A DNA stretch of 22,458 nucleotides from JBFYKJ01 sp041306005 (lineage in GTDB: Archaea; Altiarchaeota; Altiarchaeia; JAFGQM01). Numbering within the stretch: the first letter of the stretch is position 1; every line of letters starts with the position of its first letter. Where the stretch lies: assembly GCA_041306005.1 (NCBI GenBank), contig JBFYKJ010000018.1, forward strand, positions 1 through 22,458, written 5' to 3'. The notes under the pieces were generated by a model that worked only from the letters and a program-made list of their open reading frames with translations, was not told the origin of the DNA and searched no databases. The translations under genes were made by a program, and so were the position numbers. Positions 6,606 to 13,797 of this stretch are shown one piece after another.

Positions 6606-7823
6606 TCAATTTTGGGAGGATATGCTGCCGGGCTGGTTAGCGGTGCCGGGCTTCTCCCTGTATAGCCAGCTCCTTAGGGCTATGGGCGTTATTATCGTCG
6701 TCAGGAGGCTCATGAGGACTATGGGGACGTAGAGGTCCTGGCCTATTATGCCCTGGTTGAGGCCGAGCAATGCCACTATCATCGCCACTTCCCCTCTCGG
6801 CGACATGCCAAAGCCTATGATTAGCGAGTCCTTTGCGGAGATTCCCTGCAATCTCGCCGCAAGGCCGCAGCCCACTATCTTCGTGGCTATCGCCACACCA
6901 GTGAGCGCCAGCAGGAACCAGACCATGCCGGCGCCAAGCCCGTGCAGGTCGACAAGGACGCCGAGCGAGACGAAGAAGACGGCGGCGAATATTATATACA
7001 AGTACTCCGAGCCCTCGGCGAAGCTCTTGCTGTGGGTCAGCTTTATCCCCTCGAGGGCGACGCCCGCTATGAACGCGCCGACTATGGCGGAGAGGCCCAC
7101 GAGCTCGGCCAGCATGCCGTAGAGGAATGCGAACATCATCGCAAAGATGAATGCGAATTCGGGGTACTTGCGGGCTATGCGCGTCTTGTCTATGCGGATT
7201 ATGGCCTTTGCGACTAGCATCCTGCCGGCGAGATACCCGAATACCAGGAAGACAACCGCCTTTGCCAGGACGACAAGCGCGGATTCTATCGAAAATGCGC
7301 CATGGACAAGGTCGCCCGAGATCGAGAGGGCTATCAGGCTGAGAACGTCGTCTATGACTGCCGCGCCTATTATGGCTTTCGCGGCGTTGGTCTGCAGTTT
7401 CCCCATCTCTTTGAGGACATTGGCGGTTATGGCTATGCTTGTCGCCGTCAGGGCCGTGCCGACGAAGACCGCGCTGGCGAACGGGTAGCCGAACGCCTCG
7501 GCGAGGAGGAAGCCGCCGGCCCACGGGACTATGACGCCCACAATGGCTATGAGCAGGTAAGACGGCTTGTATATGTCCCTCACCTTGAACTCCATGCCGA
7601 CAACGAATAGGAGTATTACCGCGCCTAGGTGGCCGACGGCGCTGACAAAGTCGGTATAAGTGATAAGCCCCAAAAGGCTCGGGCCGACTGCCATCCCCAC
7701 GAGTATCTCGCCTATTATCGCCGACTGGTTTATCCGGGAGGCGATGAGATAGCCTGCCATCGCTACGAATAGGAGGAGGCTCATCTGGAACTCGATGCTT
7801 GAGATGGCTTCGGCGAGGATCAT
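6606..7823 (-). CDS. CPA2-family monovalent cation/proton antiporter
   Basis: A 405-aa integral membrane protein of the Kef/NapA-type cation:proton antiporter-2 family, with about 12 hydrophobic helices and no C-terminal TrkA-N regulatory domain. The family core is clear: GEILVGMAVGPSLLGL (38-53), LLFVVGMEF (71-79), the unwound-helix segment TALTATSIAITANVLKEMG (123-141), and the paired aspartates D158-D159 in AAVIDDVLSLI. That pair marks electrogenic Na+/H+ exchangers such as NapA. SPRGEVAMIVALLGLNQGIIG (about 344-364) is the other conserved half. The likely role is Na+ or K+ extrusion and pH homeostasis at the cytoplasmic membrane. It is the first gene of a probable two-gene unit with nth. 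Ion selectivity cannot be set from sequence alone. Confidence 0.93.
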   Translation of the reverse strand: MILAEAISSIEFQMSLLLFVAMAGYLIASRINQSAIIGEILVGMAVGPSLLGLITYTDFVSAVGHLGAVILLFVVGMEFKVRDIYKPSYLLIAIVGVIVPWAGGFLLAEAFGYPFASAVFVGTALTATSIAITANVLKEMGKLQTNAAKAIIGAAVIDDVLSLIALSISGDLVHGAFSIESALVVLAKAVVFLVFGYLAGRMLVAKAIIRIDKTRIARKYPEFAFIFAMMFAFLYGMLAELVGLSAIVGAFIAGVALEGIKLTHSKSFAEGSEYLYIIFAAVFFVSLGVLVDLHGLGAGMVWFLLALTGVAIATKIVGCGLAARLQGISAKDSLIIGFGMSPRGEVAMIVALLGLNQGIIGQDLYVPIVLMSLLTTIITPIALRSWLYREKPGTANQPGSISSQN

Positions 7824-7902
7824 CTTGTGCTCCGTATGCGACTATTTGTAGTTTCGCGTTCTAGGGAGATAAAGCTTTTCTGCCCCGCGGCGTTTATTCT
7901 CC

Positions 7903-8220
7903 ATGTCCGTCAAGCGCTTCGGGAACCAGACAGTAGAACAAATCGCCGCGCACCTGGCAAGCTCGTTAGGCCCAGGGCCGTATAACATCGAGATAGACAC
8001 CCTTTCAGAGACTGCGGCCGTGAAGAGGTCCTCAGGAGGCGGCGGTGAGTCCAGGAAGATGGACCGCCTCAAGGGCCAAGCAAGCGGCATGAGCCCGAAA
8101 AGGAGAAAGCATGCGATGTCCGCCAAGAGAAGGGAGAAGCCGAAACTGAAGCACGTGAGGAACGGCAGGACTATAACGCTAAAGGGGTACTACGGGTTCT
8201 TCGGGCCGAAGAGCGAGTGA
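7903..8220 (+). CDS. Small basic hypothetical protein (105 aa)
   Basis: I do not recognise it. Residues 1-33 look folded (VEQIAAHLASSLGPGPYNIEIDTL). A Gly/Ser stretch (44-49) follows, then a strongly basic tail rich in Lys/Arg (KRRKHAMSAKRREKPKLKHVR) that ends GYYGFFGPKSE. It may bind nucleic acid; this is inferred from charge only. Codon choice (AGG, ATA, G/C third positions) fits the neighbours. An A/T-rich GATAAAGCTTTT near 7868-7879 lies about 30 nt upstream, suitable for a leaderless transcript. An opposite-strand frame at 7842-8126 overlaps it but lacks family features. Confidence 0.55.
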   Translation: MSVKRFGNQTVEQIAAHLASSLGPGPYNIEIDTLSETAAVKRSSGGGGESRKMDRLKGQASGMSPKRRKHAMSAKRREKPKLKHVRNGRTITLKGYYGFFGPKSE

Positions 8221-8268
8221 GGCCGTTTCAAGCCGTTATACGGACTTGGCACCTTAAGGCCCCTCCGC

Positions 8269-8724
8269 TTACCCGACGAGAAGCTTCCTCAGCCCGTCTT
8301 CGAGCTCGACCGTGTTCGTCATCCCAATGGCGCTCTTCTTGACAGCGCCCTTAGACTCCAAATCGGATATCAGCCGGGAGATTCGGACCTTGTTGAAGCC
8401 CGTTGCAGAAACAAGGCGGGATTGCAGCGCGCTGCCCTTGCCCTTGACAAGCTCTTCTATGACCCTGCGCTCGTCATAGTCGAGGAGCGCGAGGACCGGT
8501 GTCATGTCTTTTTTCGACTTCAGGTGGGAGGACATGAAATAGACTGCGAGTGAGCCGACAAGGAGGCCCGCGGAGGAGAGGAGGGGTATGAGGTATTCAA
8601 GAGGCAGCGGGCAGCCGCAGAACGTGCCCGCCAGGATGTGCGACTGGGCATAAAGCGATGCCGCCGAAACTGCCATTATGAAGCCCGCTATCAGCATGAC
8701 CCCGACCAGGGGGCGGTTCTCCAT
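8269..8724 (-). CDS. Membrane-anchored winged-helix regulator with exposed CxC loop
   Basis: A 151-aa protein with two membrane helices (about 6-27 and 44-66) and a cytosolic C-terminal winged helix-turn-helix (about 76-145). The winged helix has RRVIEELVKGKGSALQSRLV then FNKVRISRLISDLESKGAVKK, typical of archaeal MarR/DUF-type one-component regulators. Positive-inside residues after helix 2 (HLKSKKD) place the winged helix in the cytosol and the short loop between the helices outside. That loop contains C36-G-C38 (TFCGCPLP). It is divergent from the thiol-redox gene block starting at 8833, and the palindromic GTTTCA element lies in the gap. I infer that it senses the extracytoplasmic thiol state and controls that block. 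The domain call is good; the sensing role is a hypothesis. Confidence 0.75.
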   Translation of the reverse strand: MENRPLVGVMLIAGFIMAVSAASLYAQSHILAGTFCGCPLPLEYLIPLLSSAGLLVGSLAVYFMSSHLKSKKDMTPVLALLDYDERRVIEELVKGKGSALQSRLVSATGFNKVRISRLISDLESKGAVKKSAIGMTNTVELEDGLRKLLVG

Positions 8725-8778
8725 TGGATTAAGTAGTATAAGCCCTTAACGGGCTTTTTAGGCCCTTTTGAGCCTTGA

Positions 8779-8816
8779 GTTTCAAAAAATGAAACAAATA
8801 TATATGTGCTGTTTCA
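8779..8816. promoter_or_regulatory. Palindromic operator GTTTCA-N5-TGAAAC with a third half-site
   Basis: GTTTCA (8779-8784), five A (8785-8789) and TGAAAC (8790-8795) form a perfect 17-bp palindrome. It abuts the TATA element of the + strand gene, where the BRE would be. A third GTTTCA (8811-8816) lies just downstream of that TATA and upstream of a minus-strand TATA-like box (8818-8825). A dimer bound here would block TFB/TBP or initiation in either direction. Confidence 0.65.
8796..8805 (+). promoter_or_regulatory. TATA box of the thiol-redox gene block
   Basis: AAATATATAT is centred about 31 nt before the ATG at 8833, which gives a leaderless or nearly leaderless transcript. It is flanked on both sides by GTTTCA half-sites. 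Confidence 0.6.
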
Positions 8817-8832
8817 CATATAAATAAGCGGG

Positions 8833-9879
8833 ATGGCAAGCATCTTGGCCAGACGGCTTCTGGTGTTCGGGGTTATAGGCGTGGCTATTGTCGCGTTAGC
8901 CTTGGCCCTTTTTGGGCCCATAGGCGGGCACACCGCCGCACCAGATGCCAAAGACGGCGCGGACCCCGGCTGCGGCGACTGCGTTTTGAATGCTTCGATT
9001 TTTGACCGCCAAGTGAATGCCACAAACGGGAGTGCGGGCGCGGAGAAGGCTGCCAACGGCACAATGCCCGGTGATGCGTGCCCCGCAGGCCAGGAGTGCA
9101 ACGGCAGCGCGGGTACAAGCAATGGGACGGGCATCCCGCCGCCCGGCTACCCGGGGGTTTTGGATTATGACAGGGCCCTGGTCATATTTTGGGGCGTCGG
9201 ATGCCCGGAGTGCGCCGAGGCCAAGGAATTCCTGGCCGAGATGCGGGTCAAGTACCCGGATTTGGCGGTAACAAGCCGCGAGGTCAAGGAAGACGGGGAG
9301 GGCCTGGCGCTGATGGTTGCGTTCTGCAGGGAACACGGGCTAAACCCCACATATGTGCCGATGATCGCAGTCGGCGGGAAGGTATTCAGCAAGTTCCTTG
9401 ACTCGGACGGGCCTCTTGCGGTTTATAACGACACCGGGGCCTATTTCGGTTATAGGAACCAGATAGAGGCGGCGATAGCGGATGCTGTTGCATCGGACGA
9501 TGGCGATGAGGGGCGAGAAGCAGGGGCTGCGGCCTCCGCAGACGGGCTTTCGCTGACCGGAAAGGCCGACAAGACCGTTTATTATTCCAGGGACCCGATA
9601 AGGGTGACCGCGACCATATGGAGCGACAGGAGGCTGGACAAGTATTACCTCAAGATAGAGGGGTCGGGAGGCCTGGCAGATTACGTGCGGGGCTCAAGAT
9701 GGCTGGCGCATATAGAGGCCGGCACGACGGAGGAGGTCTTTGACATGGAGATGCCCAAGTGTTTCGGCTGCGCGAACTTCCAGCCGGGGGAGTATAAAAT
9801 CGACTTGTGGCTCGAGAAGGGCGGCGAGAGCGCCGAAGCCGTGAGCCTGGATGTGGAAGTACGGGAGACTGCCGGGTAG
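8833..9879 (+). CDS. Membrane-anchored extracytoplasmic thioredoxin-fold protein
   Basis: A 348-aa exported protein. A basic start and hydrophobic helix (about 8-28) act as anchor or signal. Residues 30-110 form a low-complexity linker with paired cysteines (C47-G-D-C50, C83, C89) and many N-glycosylation sequons (NAS, NAT, NGS, NGT), in keeping with an outside location. The thioredoxin/glutaredoxin domain (about 113-218) has the active site GCPEC (C124, C127) and the cis-proline loop TYVPMIAVGGK (P176). A C-terminal beta-sandwich (about 238-346) carries another vicinal pair, C310-F-G-C313. It is the first gene of a same-strand run and probably exchanges disulfides with the next protein, which has the same fold. 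Whether it oxidises or reduces is unknown. Confidence 0.85.
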   Translation: MASILARRLLVFGVIGVAIVALALALFGPIGGHTAAPDAKDGADPGCGDCVLNASIFDRQVNATNGSAGAEKAANGTMPGDACPAGQECNGSAGTSNGTGIPPPGYPGVLDYDRALVIFWGVGCPECAEAKEFLAEMRVKYPDLAVTSREVKEDGEGLALMVAFCREHGLNPTYVPMIAVGGKVFSKFLDSDGPLAVYNDTGAYFGYRNQIEAAIADAVASDDGDEGREAGAAASADGLSLTGKADKTVYYSRDPIRVTATIWSDRRLDKYYLKIEGSGGLADYVRGSRWLAHIEAGTTEEVFDMEMPKCFGCANFQPGEYKIDLWLEKGGESAEAVSLDVEVRETAG

Positions 9880-9941
9880 GGCGGCGATAAGCTTATTTTA
9901 AACAAACAATAACAGAGGGCGGATAATACGCTGAGGCAAAT

Positions 9942-11729
9942 ATGGACAAGAGGGTTTTGATAGCGCTGTGCGCGATGGTGGTGGCTGTATTGGTACTGGA
10001 CGCTTTGGCATTTATCGGTTATAGGAACGCAAGGATGCCGCAGTCCGAAGATCCTGGAGTAAAGCCCGCCATGCTAGGCGTCACGGCATCGCTCTTCACT
10101 GCAGGGAACTGCTCGCCGTGCGAGGCGGAAAAAGCGTTCCTCGACTCGCTTAAACCCGACCACCCGGGCCTGGCTATCAGGGAATACGACATAAGAGACC
10201 CACAGGCCGCGGCCAAGATGCATGAAGATGCGTCGAGGCTCGGCTTCAAGTACGGGATGGTGCCTGTCGTCGTGGTCGGCGGGCAGTATTATGTAGGCTT
10301 TGACGGCGCGGATGGCGCCGGAAGCCAGATAGAGGCGCTAATAAAGGCTGCCGAGAGGGGCCAGGGCAACCAAGCCACGGGCGGCAACGAAACCGTCAGG
10401 TTCATACAGTTCTGGGTCACTGGATGCCCGCACTGCAAGCAGGAGAAGGAGGATCTGCTCCCGATACTGGCTGAGAGGTACCCGCAAGTGAGGGTGGAGC
10501 TATACGACTTAGGCCAGCAAGCGGCAGTAGATATGCTGCAGGAGCTCGCCGACAATTTCGGCTTCGCTGCGCAGAGCACGCCGATAACCGTGATAACCGA
10601 CGACGGCTACACGCTTAGGGACTATTACTATGTGGGGTATGGGGAGTACTCCAATACCGGGAAGAAGATACTCGGGATGCTCGACGATGCGCTGGCGATC
10701 AAAGGCGGGGGGACCGTCGTGCCGAGGGACGATGACGCCATAGAGGACATCCCCCTAATCGGGAAGGTGAACCTGAAGGAAGTCTCGCTGCCTTTGTTCA
10801 CGATGGTGCTGGGCCTTGTCGACGGGTTCAACCCATGCGCGTTCTTCGTGCTGTGCTTCCTGCTGACTCTGCTGATATATGCGAAGTCCAGGAAGAAGAT
10901 GCTTGCGATTGGGCTGACCTTCGTCTTCGTCTCGGGACTCGCCTACTTCCTGTTCATGGCGGCATGGCTCAACTTTTTCTTATTGACGGGGGGGATGACT
11001 ATAGTCACCGTCATCGGCGGGGCGATAGCGATACTGCTGGGCGTGATAAACTTCAAGGAGTTCTTCTTCCTCGGGAAGGGCGACGTCTCGACCACGATAT
11101 CCGCCGGGCACAAGAAAGACCTGTTCGCGAGGATGCGCGGGCTGGTCAAGTCGAACACGTTTGCGGAGATACTCGTGGGGACGATAGTCTTGGCGATAGT
11201 CGCGAACACATATGAGCTGCTCTGCACCGTCGGCCTGCCGATGATATACACCAAGGCGCTTACCATGCACGGGTTAGACACGCTTGGCTACTATTTATAC
11301 CTAGCGCTTTACAACTTGTTCTATGTCATGCCGCTGATGGCGATAGTCATCGCCTTCGCATGGACCCTCGGCGCGAAGAGGATAAGCAAGGGGATGGGCG
11401 AGGCACTAAAGCTAATATCTGGGCTCATGATGCTGCGCTTCGGGCTGACGCTGATAATCGCCCCGGGGCTGATGACCGACCTGGGTTATACGGTGACTTT
11501 AATAGGCACTTCCATAGTATTAGGCGTAGCCGGCTGGAAGCTCAAGGAATGGGCCGAGTCGCAGGCCCCCAAGCCCGTGACAGAATGCGGGGAAGTCGAA
11601 AGCCAGGAAGACGAGGGAAAGACCCTAAAGAGCGGGAGGGGGGCCGAGACCGAACAGGGCGTCGAAGAGGTGAATGCCAAAGACCCCGGCGATGCCGATG
11701 AAGAGGCGGGGCCGCCCGAAGAGAGATGA
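9942..11729 (+). CDS. Double thioredoxin-domain / CcdA-DsbD-like transmembrane thiol transporter fusion
   Basis: A 595-aa fusion. The N-terminal anchor (5-26) is followed by a first thioredoxin fold with C57-S-P-C60 and cis-Pro P108 (MVPVVVVGG). A second fold has C162-P-H-C165 and STP at 212-214. A CcdA/DsbD-beta-like membrane domain of about seven helices follows (285-533), with GFNPCAFFVLCFLL (C299) in its first helix and ANTYELLCTVGLP (C428) in its fourth, the two positions of the redox pair in CcdA/DsbD. Basic loops (315-320, 371-405, 476-487) place the thioredoxin folds outside and the acidic C-terminal tail (540-595) inside. Known homologues move electrons from cytosolic thiol carriers to outside thioredoxin folds. 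Its stop TGA is 1 nt before the start of the lipoyl-carrier gene, which suggests translational coupling. Confidence 0.88.
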   Translation: MDKRVLIALCAMVVAVLVLDALAFIGYRNARMPQSEDPGVKPAMLGVTASLFTAGNCSPCEAEKAFLDSLKPDHPGLAIREYDIRDPQAAAKMHEDASRLGFKYGMVPVVVVGGQYYVGFDGADGAGSQIEALIKAAERGQGNQATGGNETVRFIQFWVTGCPHCKQEKEDLLPILAERYPQVRVELYDLGQQAAVDMLQELADNFGFAAQSTPITVITDDGYTLRDYYYVGYGEYSNTGKKILGMLDDALAIKGGGTVVPRDDDAIEDIPLIGKVNLKEVSLPLFTMVLGLVDGFNPCAFFVLCFLLTLLIYAKSRKKMLAIGLTFVFVSGLAYFLFMAAWLNFFLLTGGMTIVTVIGGAIAILLGVINFKEFFFLGKGDVSTTISAGHKKDLFARMRGLVKSNTFAEILVGTIVLAIVANTYELLCTVGLPMIYTKALTMHGLDTLGYYLYLALYNLFYVMPLMAIVIAFAWTLGAKRISKGMGEALKLISGLMMLRFGLTLIIAPGLMTDLGYTVTLIGTSIVLGVAGWKLKEWAESQAPKPVTECGEVESQEDEGKTLKSGRGAETEQGVEEVNAKDPGDADEEAGPPEER

Positions 11730-11730
11730 G

Positions 11731-12141
11731 ATGCTGCGCCGTTATGCAAAGTCGAAAAGAATGGAACCGCCAAAAGACCTGAAGTACAGCGAGTATGTGT
11801 GGGTGGCCGTGAAGGGGGATATTGCCACACTGGGCATGACGGACTATGGCCTTAAGGTCGCAAAGGACATAGTCTTCATAGACTTGCCCAAGAAGGGCGC
11901 AAAGATAAACAGGGGCGGGCAGTTCGTCTCGCTAGAGTCGGTCAAGTGGAGCGGGCACCTTGCGTCCCCGGTCAGCGGGGAGGTTGTAGAGGTCAACGAT
12001 GCGCTGTTCGACGAGCCCGAGAAGCTGAACAAGAACCCGTACGGGTCGTGGATATGCAGGGTGAGGATGTCAAAGCCCGACGAGGCCGGCGGGCTGATGG
12101 ACTCAAAAGCCGCGGCCGAATGGGTGAAGAAGAACCTGTGA
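11731..12141 (+). CDS. gcvH: GcvH-like lipoyl carrier protein
   Basis: A 136-aa protein of the glycine-cleavage H family, carrying lipoamide on a swinging Lys. Family features are DLKYSEYVWV (16-25), GMTDYGLKVAKDIVFIDLP (35-53), the lipoylation site E69-S-V-K72, SPVSGEVVEVNDAL (79-92) and NPYGSWICRV (102-111). Residue 73 is Trp where most H proteins have Ala. I chose 11731, which follows the upstream stop by one base (TGA-G-ATG); an ATG at 11761 gives 126 aa, nearer the usual length, so the first ten basic residues are uncertain. No GcvP or GcvT is in the window. The downstream neighbours are a disulfide reductase, AhpD, LipA and LplA, so a redox-carrier role is as likely as glycine cleavage. 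A comparison is LbpA of sHdr systems and lipoyl-SucB of the mycobacterial AhpD system. Confidence 0.88.
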   Translation: MLRRYAKSKRMEPPKDLKYSEYVWVAVKGDIATLGMTDYGLKVAKDIVFIDLPKKGAKINRGGQFVSLESVKWSGHLASPVSGEVVEVNDALFDEPEKLNKNPYGSWICRVRMSKPDEAGGLMDSKAAAEWVKKNL

Positions 12142-12173
12142 GGTTCGGCGCCTTATCAGGATAATCATTCAGG

Positions 12174-13376
12174 ATGACAAAGGTAGCGATAATAGGGTGC
12201 GGGGACGCCGGCCTTAGCGCGGCCTTTGCCGCGGCCCGCGAGGGCGCCGAGGTGACGGTGATATCCTCGGAAAAGGAGCATTACGCCCGCTGCCCGCTGC
12301 CGTATTACGTAGGCGGCAAGATGAGAAAGGAAGACCTTGTCAAGCCGCTGGAGGCTATCTTCCGGGGCACGGGAGTCAAGCTCGTCTTTGACAAGGCGGT
12401 GAGGATAGAGAAGAACATCGTCATATGCGAGAAGGCCAGGGTGGCTTTTGACAGGGCGATAATAGCGACCGGTGCGTCCCCGAAACGGATAGGCGATTCG
12501 CTGGTCCTGAGGACGATTGACGACGCCGACGGGATGAAGGCGCTCGCAAGGAAGCATAAGCCGGTCATTATCGGGGGCGGGATGCTCGGCTGCGAGCTGG
12601 CAGACGTCCTTGGCGGGACGCTCATCGAGGCGCAAAAGCATTTGCTCCCCAATTTCGACCCCGAGTTCTCGGAGATGATAGAGGCGGAACTGAGGAAAAA
12701 AGCGGACGTGAGGACCGGGACTGCAAAGGCGCCCAAATCCGATTTCACCATCAGCGCCGTGGGCGTGGCGCCCGACTCGGAGATGGCAAAGAGGAGCGGG
12801 ATAAAGACGAGCGATTTCGGGATAGTAGTGAACAACAGGCTTGAGACCAGCATGCCCGGCGTTTATGCCGCCGGGGACTGCATGGAAGAAAGGTGCTTCT
12901 TCACGAAGAAGCCCATGCACTCCCACCTGGGCCCGCAGTCGGAGAGGCAGGGGGTGATCGCCGGGACCAACGCCGCAGGCGGGGACATGCACTACGACGG
13001 GTCGCTAAATGCCGTAGTCGCGAAGATATGCGGGTATGAGATAGGGGTGACCGGGCTTTGCAGCCTGGCCGCCGAGGGGAACGGGATGAAGACTGCCTTC
13101 GGCAGGATAAAAGCGAAGACAAAACCTGAGTACGACCGGAACGCAAAGGACCTCATGATAAAGATGATATTCGAGGGCGAGAAGCTGATAGGCTGCCAAG
13201 CGATAGGGGGCGAGTCAGTGGAGGGGGTCATAAACCTTGCCAGCTACGCTATGCGACACGGCGGGACCGTGGACGATTTGATTAACCTGAGCTACTGCTA
13301 CGCGCCGCCCGTGTGTTCGGCGCCCAACCCCATCATCCTCTGCGCCGAGAACGCTAAGAGGAGGATGGATATATAG
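12174..13376 (+). CDS. FAD/NAD(P)H-dependent disulfide reductase (CoA-disulfide reductase/NADH oxidase type)
   Basis: A 400-aa two-dinucleotide-domain flavoprotein. The FAD motif is GCGDAG (8-13) in KVAIIGCGDAG. The single redox cysteine C40 lies in ARCPLPYYVGG, the position used in CoA-disulfide reductases, NADH oxidases and NADH-polysulfide reductases. The NAD(P)H motif is GGGMLG (134-139), and YAAGDC (231-236) is the second FAD contact. The C-terminal dimerisation domain ends in YCYAPPVCSAPNPIILCAEN. Lipoamide dehydrogenase normally has a CxxxxC pair, absent here, so direct reduction of lipoamide would be unusual for this subfamily. The gene follows the lipoyl carrier by 32 bp and precedes AhpD, so a role in reducing the carrier or a low-molecular-weight thiol is plausible. 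The substrate is unproven. Confidence 0.87.
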   Translation: MTKVAIIGCGDAGLSAAFAAAREGAEVTVISSEKEHYARCPLPYYVGGKMRKEDLVKPLEAIFRGTGVKLVFDKAVRIEKNIVICEKARVAFDRAIIATGASPKRIGDSLVLRTIDDADGMKALARKHKPVIIGGGMLGCELADVLGGTLIEAQKHLLPNFDPEFSEMIEAELRKKADVRTGTAKAPKSDFTISAVGVAPDSEMAKRSGIKTSDFGIVVNNRLETSMPGVYAAGDCMEERCFFTKKPMHSHLGPQSERQGVIAGTNAAGGDMHYDGSLNAVVAKICGYEIGVTGLCSLAAEGNGMKTAFGRIKAKTKPEYDRNAKDLMIKMIFEGEKLIGCQAIGGESVEGVINLASYAMRHGGTVDDLINLSYCYAPPVCSAPNPIILCAENAKRRMDI

Positions 13377-13455
13377 GGTATAAGGCTAGCGAGAACGCCG
13401 GCAGGCGTGAGGCGCAAGACTAAACAAGATGGCAAAAAATACGGAAAGAGGCTCT

Positions 13456-13797
13456 ATGGGAAATAAGCTGGATGAGGTGAACGCCACCGTGAGGCGGGTT
13501 ATGAAAGAGCACCCGGAGCAGGCGGGCGACTTCATGAGGTTCCTCCGGTCCGTATGCAAGTGCTCGGATGCGCTGGACTGCAAGACCAAGGAGCTCATAT
13601 CGATCGCCCTCTCCATAGCCGAACACTGCGAGTGGTGCATAGCCTTCCACGTGAAGAACGCGCTGGAGGCGGGGGCAACAAGGGACGAGATAATGGAGGC
13701 TAGTTTCGTTGCCGTGATGATGTGCGGGGGGCCGGGCCTGATGTACTTGAAGCCCGTCATGGACTCCATCGATGAGTTCTCCAAGAAGAAAGCCTGA
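13456..13797 (+). CDS. AhpD-like / carboxymuconolactone decarboxylase-family thiol protein
   Basis: A 113-aa all-helical AhpD-like protein. The catalytic motif is C58-E-W-C61 followed by H65 (EHCEWCIAFHVKNAL), the CxxC-x3-H arrangement of AhpD, preceded by the conserved LDCKTKELISIALSIA. The start at 13456 has a good Shine-Dalgarno GGAAAGAGG (13443-13451); an in-frame ATG at 13429 would add nine residues. In Mycobacterium, AhpD takes electrons from lipoylated SucB and passes them to peroxiredoxin AhpC. Here a lipoyl carrier and a disulfide reductase lie immediately upstream, an arrangement that recalls that relay. No peroxiredoxin gene is in the window. The 3' end overlaps lipA by 26 nt, so the two are translationally linked. 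Confidence 0.88.
   Translation: MGNKLDEVNATVRRVMKEHPEQAGDFMRFLRSVCKCSDALDCKTKELISIALSIAEHCEWCIAFHVKNALEAGATRDEIMEASFVAVMMCGGPGLMYLKPVMDSIDEFSKKKA

Noticed and set aside
7842..8126. 94-codon minus-strand frame opposite the small basic protein
   Set aside because: It starts inside the plus-strand gene and has no upstream promoter or family features. The plus frame is the better candidate, though not certain.
8224..8229. Another GTTTCA half-site
   Set aside because: It lies between two convergent gene ends, has no partner half-site and no promoter beside it, so chance occurrence is likely.
12165..12992. 275-codon minus-strand frame opposite the flavoprotein
   Set aside because: The plus strand encodes an unmistakable FAD/NAD disulfide reductase, so this is a shadow.
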